This document shows positions 59,526 through 64,000 of a DNA stretch of 64,000 nucleotides, one piece after another. The position numbers and the translations under genes were made by a program. Each line of letters starts with the position of its first letter. Position 1 is the stretch's first letter. The notes below the pieces were generated by a model, which saw only the letters and a list, made by a program, of their open reading frames with translations, searched no databases and was not told where the DNA came from. The DNA is from Arthrobacter sp. Soc17.1.1.1 (GTDB lineage: Bacteria; Actinomycetota; Actinomycetes; Actinomycetales; Micrococcaceae), in NCBI RefSeq assembly GCF_036867195.1, contig NZ_JBAJII010000001.1:3100001-3164000 (forward strand), read 5' to 3'.

Positions 59526-61223
59526 ATGTACATCGCCGTGGCACCGACGCCGTCGCACCAGGGCGGCAGCAGCAGCGTTTCGCTCCAGCGACTGGACCCG
59601 AGCGGTGTCCGGACGGGTGCTCCGAGGATCGTGGAGCCCGGTGGGCTCGTGTCCGCCGTCGCCGAGGCCGAGGTCGGCCGCCCGCGCTGGGTCTGGGACC
59701 GGACACGGCGCTGGTACCCCGAGCTGCTGGCGGCAGGCGTGAGCGTCGACCGGTGCTGGGACGTGACACTGACCCGTTCCCTCCTCGCCCATTCACCGGC
59801 GTGCCGCCCCTCCCCGTACATCGACTCCCTGCGGGCGACGGCCCGCACGGACGACGGCACCGAACCCGTGCGGACCTCGCTGCCGCCGGTCCCGCCCGCA
59901 CCGAACCAGCAGTCGCTGTTCGACGAACCGCAGGCCACGGCGGGCCCGTTCCTCGACGACGTCGTCGACGAGTTCGGCCGGCAGCTCGCCGCCGTCGCCG
60001 ACGCCACGGAAGCCGCGCGCCTCACCCTGCTCGTCGCGGCCGAGTCGGCGGGTGCCCTCATCGCCACCGAGATGGAGTCCTGGGGCCTCCCCTGGCGCCG
60101 GGACATCCACGAGGAGCTGCTCGAACGGAGCCTGGGCCCCCGGCCGGCGGAAGGCGCCCGGCCACGGGAACTGGAGCGGCTCGCCGGCGAGCTGCGGACG
60201 GCCCTGGCGAACCCGGGCCTGAATCCGGACTCGCCGCAGGAGGTCCTGCGGGCACTGCACCGAGCGGGGATCGAGGTGAGGACCACCCGGTCCTGGGAAC
60301 TCGAGCGCCAGCAGCACCCGGCGATCGCGCCGCTCCTCACCTACAAGAAACTCTCCCGGCTCCTGACCGCCAACGGGTGGACCTGGCTCGACACCTGGGT
60401 GCACGACGGCCGCTTCCGCCCGGAGTACGTGGTCGGCGGCGTCGTGTCCGGACGCTGGGCCTCACGGGGCGGCGGAGCGCTGCAGATCCCTCACCAGGTG
60501 CGCGACGCCGTGAGACCGGACGAGGGCCACGTCTTCATCGTCGCCGATGCCGCGCAGCTCGAACCGCGGGTGCTGGCGGCCCTCGGGCGGGACTCGGCGC
60601 TCGCCGCCGCCGCACGCGGCCGCGACCTCTATCAGGGCATCGCCGACCAGGGCTTCGGCGGCGACCGGGCGAAGGCCAAGCTCGCGATGCTCGGTGCCAT
60701 GTACGGCGCCACCAGCGGCGAGTCCGGCCGACTGATGCCGCAGCTGACCCGCGCCTACCCGCGGGCCATCGGCGTGGTGGAGGCGGCAGCCCGGGCGGGC
60801 GAGGCGGGAGACGGCGTGGCGAGCCATCTCGGCCGCGGGTGCCCGCCCGCATCGGAGGAATGGCGGGCTCGACAGCGCACCACGACGGCGGAGGAACAGC
60901 GCAGGGCGGACGGCGCCGCCCGGGCGCGGGGCCGCTTCACGCGGAACTTCGTGGTGCAGGCCTCCGCCGCGGAGTGGGCCCTCTGCTGGCTCGCCGAGAT
61001 CCGTCGCCGCCTCGCAGCGAGCAGCATCCCGGAACCACGGAGCCGGATCGCGTTCTTCCTTCACGACGAGGTGGTGCTGCACGTCCCGACGGACCGGGCG
61101 GAGGAGGCGCAGCTCATCCTCGAGGAGGCCGCACGCGCCGCGACCCGCCTGATCTTCGGCGCCATCCCCATCGAGTTCTCCATCACGACCGTCACGGTGT
61201 CCTCCTACGCGGACGCGAAGTAG
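59526..61223 (+). CDS. family A DNA polymerase homologue with degenerate exonuclease domain
   Basis: A protein of about 565 residues matching the actinobacterial bifunctional 3'-5' exonuclease/DNA polymerase family, which is shorter than PolA and has no 5' nuclease. Motif A is VADAAQLEPRVLAAL (D341), motif B AKAKLAMLGAMYGATSG, and motif C FFLHDEVVLHVP (H513-D514-E515). The N-terminal exo domain keeps only traces (CWDVTLTRSLL), and I find no DxE motif. The ATG at 59526 follows GACAAT by six bases (leaderless). 59520 is also possible. Role unknown. Confidence 0.85.
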   Translation: MYIAVAPTPSHQGGSSSVSLQRLDPSGVRTGAPRIVEPGGLVSAVAEAEVGRPRWVWDRTRRWYPELLAAGVSVDRCWDVTLTRSLLAHSPACRPSPYIDSLRATARTDDGTEPVRTSLPPVPPAPNQQSLFDEPQATAGPFLDDVVDEFGRQLAAVADATEAARLTLLVAAESAGALIATEMESWGLPWRRDIHEELLERSLGPRPAEGARPRELERLAGELRTALANPGLNPDSPQEVLRALHRAGIEVRTTRSWELERQQHPAIAPLLTYKKLSRLLTANGWTWLDTWVHDGRFRPEYVVGGVVSGRWASRGGGALQIPHQVRDAVRPDEGHVFIVADAAQLEPRVLAALGRDSALAAAARGRDLYQGIADQGFGGDRAKAKLAMLGAMYGATSGESGRLMPQLTRAYPRAIGVVEAAARAGEAGDGVASHLGRGCPPASEEWRARQRTTTAEEQRRADGAARARGRFTRNFVVQASAAEWALCWLAEIRRRLAASSIPEPRSRIAFFLHDEVVLHVPTDRAEEAQLILEEAARAATRLIFGAIPIEFSITTVTVSSYADAK

Positions 61224-61231
61224 GGCGCCGT

Positions 61232-61936
61232 TCAGAGAGGCGCCGGGATCTCCTGCGACCGGTCCCAGGGCACGGTCCAACCGAGCCCGTCGAACATCGC
61301 GTCGAGGAGCAACGCCGTGAACCCCCAGATCACGGCGTCGGGAGTGATGAACGCGGGCGTCCGGCTGACGAAGCCGTTCCGCCGCACCACCGCCGTCCGA
61401 CGATGCGCCGGGTCGAGGAGCAGTGCCACAGGGCACCGGAAGACCGCCTCCGACTCCGCCGCGTCCACGGCGTGCACGGGCGACTGCTCCGTCCACCAGG
61501 CGACGACCGGGGTGACCAGGAAGTTGCTGACCGGGAGGCCGACCTCCGGAAGCATCCCCACGATCTCGACGCCGGCGGGATCCAGTCCCGTCTCCTCGTG
61601 CGCCTCGCGGAGGGCCGCCGCGCCCTCGTCGGCGTCGCCCGGGTCGATCGCGCCCCCGGGGAACGCCACCTGGCCGGGGTGGTTGGACAGGGAGGCGGCC
61701 CGCATCAGGAAGAGGATGTCCAGGTCGTCCCGCCCCGGACCGTTCGCAGCGGGTCCGGGGTTCACGCCGTCGCGGACCCCGAAGAGGACGAGCACAGCCG
61801 CCCGGCGGCTCCGGGCGGGATCCAGGGCGGCGAACTGCCAGCCGCCGGGACGGACCAGCGCCGAGCCCGACGCGGCCTTCGCGCTCACCCACGCGGCCAG
61901 GTGGTCGTACACCGTGCCGACCGGAGGGCTAGGCAC
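61232..61936 (-). CDS. NUDIX hydrolase, CoA pyrophosphatase type
   Basis: A protein of about 234 residues with the NUDIX box [20 protein letters not shown] followed by EETGLD. The NudL/CoA signature is [13 protein letters not shown]. It probably cleaves CoA or acyl-CoA diphosphates. It converges on the polymerase gene with an 8-base gap. The start is unsure: GTG 61936 (overlapping the nth stop by eight bases) is preferred over GTG 61981 (53-base overlap). In Mtb (Rv3672c) the gene also lies just after nth. Confidence 0.87.
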   Translation of the reverse strand: MPSPPVGTVYDHLAAWVSAKAASGSALVRPGGWQFAALDPARSRRAAVLVLFGVRDGVNPGPAANGPGRDDLDILFLMRAASLSNHPGQVAFPGGAIDPGDADEGAAALREAHEETGLDPAGVEIVGMLPEVGLPVSNFLVTPVVAWWTEQSPVHAVDAAESEAVFRCPVALLLDPAHRRTAVVRRNGFVSRTPAFITPDAVIWGFTALLLDAMFDGLGWTVPWDRSQEIPAPL

Positions 61937-62732
61937 CCAGGCCGTGCCCGGCGTCTCGGAGTTCGGCCCGGGACCGTCCACCGCGCATGAGCGCCAGCAG
62001 GTCCTCCCGGCCCGGAGCGAGTTCGTACTTGAGCAGCTTCGCGGCCTTCATCGGGTCGGTCTCCCCCTCCCCGAAGGACGGGCACAGTGCGGCGACGGGG
62101 CACACGGCACACGCCGGCTTCTTCGCGTGGCAGATCCGCCGCCCGTGGAACACCACGCGGTGGGACAGCAGGGTCCAGTCCTTGCGGTCGAAGAGGGCCG
62201 CGACGTCCATCTCCACCTTCACCGGGTCCTCGGAGGTGGTCCACCGGAACCGGCGGGCCAGTCTCCCGAAGTGGGTGTCGACGGTGATGCCCGGGACACC
62301 GAAGGCGTTCCCGAGGACCACGTTGGCGGTCTTGCGCCCGACACCGGGCAGCGTGACGAGGTCCTCCAGGCGGGCGGGGACCTCTCCGTCGAACTCGTCG
62401 ACGACGCGCCGGGACAGTGCGAGGAGGCTGTTGGCCTTGGCGCGGTAGAAGCCGGTCGGCCGGATGATCTCCTGCAGTTCCACCTCGTCGGCCTCGGAGA
62501 GGGAACGGGCATCCGGGTAGCGCTCGAACAGCGCCGGCGTCGTGAGATTGACCCTCACATCGGTCGTCTGCGCCGACAGGACGGTGGCCACGAGCAGCTC
62601 GAACGCGTTCCGGAAATCGAGTTCCGCCACCGCGTACGGGTACGTCTCACCCAGGATCCTGTTGATCTTCCGCGCCCGGCGCTTGAGCGCGACCGGCGAT
62701 TCCTCCTCGACCCTGGGCTTCCTGCCTGCCAC
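61929..62732 (-). CDS. nth: endonuclease III (DNA glycosylase/AP lyase)
   Basis: A 267-residue base-excision repair enzyme that removes oxidised pyrimidines. The HhH motif is [15 protein letters not shown] with catalytic K134. The catalytic Asp is in [12 protein letters not shown] (D152). The [4Fe-4S] ligands [17 protein letters not shown] have the CX6CX2CX5C spacing. I chose the GTG at 62732, which has AAGGAG eight bases before, over a GTG at 62768. Confidence 0.95.
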   Translation of the reverse strand: MAGRKPRVEEESPVALKRRARKINRILGETYPYAVAELDFRNAFELLVATVLSAQTTDVRVNLTTPALFERYPDARSLSEADEVELQEIIRPTGFYRAKANSLLALSRRVVDEFDGEVPARLEDLVTLPGVGRKTANVVLGNAFGVPGITVDTHFGRLARRFRWTTSEDPVKVEMDVAALFDRKDWTLLSHRVVFHGRRICHAKKPACAVCPVAALCPSFGEGETDPMKAAKLLKYELAPGREDLLALMRGGRSRAELRDAGHGLGA

Positions 62733-62797
62733 GTGCGTGTCTCCTTCCAGCGGTACTTCTCGAATCACCCGGGCAGTGGCAGGGGCGGCGCTCGGCG

Positions 62798-64000
62798 TCA
62801 GTCGCGCGGAGCGCGCTCGATGTTGCGCAGATCCCGCAGGATGCCGACGGCACCCGTGCGCTTGTCCTGGACGAGGAACTCGCTGCCACGGTCCTCGATG
62901 CCCACCTCCCAGTCGCCCGGCTGCAGCCGGAAGACCTCGCGGCCCGTCTGCTCGTCGTAGACCGGTCGCTGGGACCCGACGGCGAACCAGAACGCCTCGA
63001 CGACGGGCTCCTCGTCCGCCGAGCGGGTCGCCGTGATCGGTTCCTGCCGGGCCCGCTCGCCGGAGGTGGAGTCGGCCGCGGCATCGGTCCGTGTCGTGTC
63101 GTCACGGACGACGTCGTGGACGCGCGTCTGCTCGGGCCGGGCCGAAGCGGAGGCGGAACGGTCCGTCGCAGCGGTGCCGTCGGTGCCGTGCGAGGCTTCA
63201 CGCGAGGTCTCACCCGAGGCGTCACCCGAGGTGTCACCCACAGCGTGTGCGCCCATCTGGCCGTGCGGCGCCTGGTCGGGACGCACGGCGTCTCCTGCCG
63301 CGGCATCGGAGGCCGGGGCCGTCGTCGAGGTACCGCGCTCGATGCCGGCCTGGCCGGCTGCGGCAGCGCCTGCGCCCACAGCCCCTGCACCGCCCGCTCC
63401 GTACAGGCCCGCACCGTTCTGGCGGACACCGGCGGCAGCAGGATTGATGCCGGACGGGGACGTCCGGCCCGTGCTGCCGGGAGCCGCCGCGGTCTCCGCC
63501 GGAGCTGCCGGCTTCGGCGGACGGGGGCGTGCAGCCGTGATGGGACGGGCCGCAGTGCGGGCGGGAACCTCGGGGCGGTCCGTGAAGTCGTCCTTGAGGA
63601 CGGGCAGGAACGGAGCGACCACGCTCGCGGCCAGCATGCCGAGCGAACCGATCAGGGCGACCAGGGGTCCCACGTGGTACGCGGTGACGGTCTGCAGGAA
63701 GAAGAACGTCGCGGCCAGGACGGCGGTGACCGACGCGAACTGGTCGACCGACAGGGACCCCACCCGCAGCCCGGAGCTGCCCAGCCGCCGGGCGGCGAGG
63801 AGCGCCAGTGCGACGACGGGCAACAGGATGCCGATACCGATGAAGAAGAGGGACGCACTGCTCCAGAAGTTGGTGTAGAGCACGTCGCCGCCGATGAAGG
63901 GCAGCAGCGTGCCGATGAAGACGAGCGCGACGCCTCCCCCGAAGATCAGCTCCCGCAGGGTGAACGGTCCCGCGGCGGCCTTGCTCGGACCCGTCGGGGC
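62798..64000 (-). CDS. membrane protein with long disordered linker, 5' end beyond the window
   Basis: The gene runs off the right edge. Inside the window it codes for about 400 residues: four membrane helices ([75 protein letters not shown]), a disordered region of roughly 190 residues rich in Ala, Gly, Thr and Asp, and a small C-terminal domain ([20 protein letters not shown] through [15 protein letters not shown]). I do not recognise the family. It precedes nth on the same strand. Confidence 0.75.
   Translation of the reverse strand, partial: APTGPSKAAAGPFTLRELIFGGGVALVFIGTLLPFIGGDVLYTNFWSSASLFFIGIGILLPVVALALLAARRLGSSGLRVGSLSVDQFASVTAVLAATFFFLQTVTAYHVGPLVALIGSLGMLAASVVAPFLPVLKDDFTDRPEVPARTAARPITAARPRPPKPAAPAETAAAPGSTGRTSPSGINPAAAGVRQNGAGLYGAGGAGAVGAGAAAAGQAGIERGTSTTAPASDAAAGDAVRPDQAPHGQMGAHAVGDTSGDASGETSREASHGTDGTAATDRSASASARPEQTRVHDVVRDDTTRTDAAADSTSGERARQEPITATRSADEEPVVEAFWFAVGSQRPVYDEQTGREVFRLQPGDWEVGIEDRGSEFLVQDKRTGAVGILRDLRNIERAPRD

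Noticed and set aside
59753..61990. 745-codon plus-strand frame across the polymerase and NUDIX genes
   Set aside because: Arg-rich shadow frame; crosses two well-supported genes on both strands.

Overview
The window is high-GC actinobacterial chromosome. Gene content and order point to Micrococcaceae, most likely Arthrobacter or a close relative. Supporting signs are strong G/C third-position codon use, many GTG and TTG starts, many genes with a TANNNT box 6-7 bp before the start codon (leaderless transcripts), 4-base ATGA overlaps in almost every operon, and actinobacterial markers (Rex, bS22, the Rv0500A-like HTH, Ssd-TadABC, DUF4229, DUF1998 helicase). I see no rRNA, tRNA, IS element, phage gene or CRISPR array.

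Bases 1-10.7 kb hold a phenylacetate degradation island: paaABCDE-paaG, divergent paaR (TetR), and paaJ-paaF-paaH-paaZ. Three related TetR-type palindromes lie at the two operon promoters. PaaK (phenylacetate-CoA ligase) is not in the window. Oligopeptidase B (10.8-13.0 kb) is followed by a cellobiose operon, cebE-cebF-cebG-bglC-cebR. Its promoter lies between two near-perfect CebR boxes.

From 19 to 26 kb are a hotdog thioesterase, an SGNH hydrolase, a tetR/DUF4386 divergent pair, a VOC protein, and menB-menE-menA. The tetR/DUF4386 pair lies between two copies of the 3' end of a VOC gene, a sign of past recombination. From 26 to 32 kb is the system II cytochrome c biogenesis operon (phosphatase-resA-ccdA-resB-ccsB). 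From 32 to 38 kb come yceI, rex, a glutaredoxin, a SerB-like HAD phosphatase, bS22, an HTH gene, an ArsR regulator and acuC. KtrB-KtrA potassium transport, a GT87 mannosyltransferase, proC, a candidate 6C-type small RNA, a sugar isomerase and ppx follow to 44.8 kb. Much of 19-45 kb mirrors the Mycobacterium tuberculosis Rv0496-Rv0548 neighbourhood.

From 44.8 kb to the right edge the content mirrors Rv3646c-Rv3674c: topA, a SAM methyltransferase, trhO, a GNAT acetyltransferase, a DUF1998 helicase, the tad locus (ssd-tadA-tadB-tadC, then pilin-tadE-tadE/G-like), a family A DNA polymerase homologue, a NUDIX CoA pyrophosphatase, nth, and a membrane protein cut by the window edge. The tad pilin gene seems to encode an unusually long leader. 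The two tad promoter regions share a 14-base motif that contains a DnaA-box-like core.
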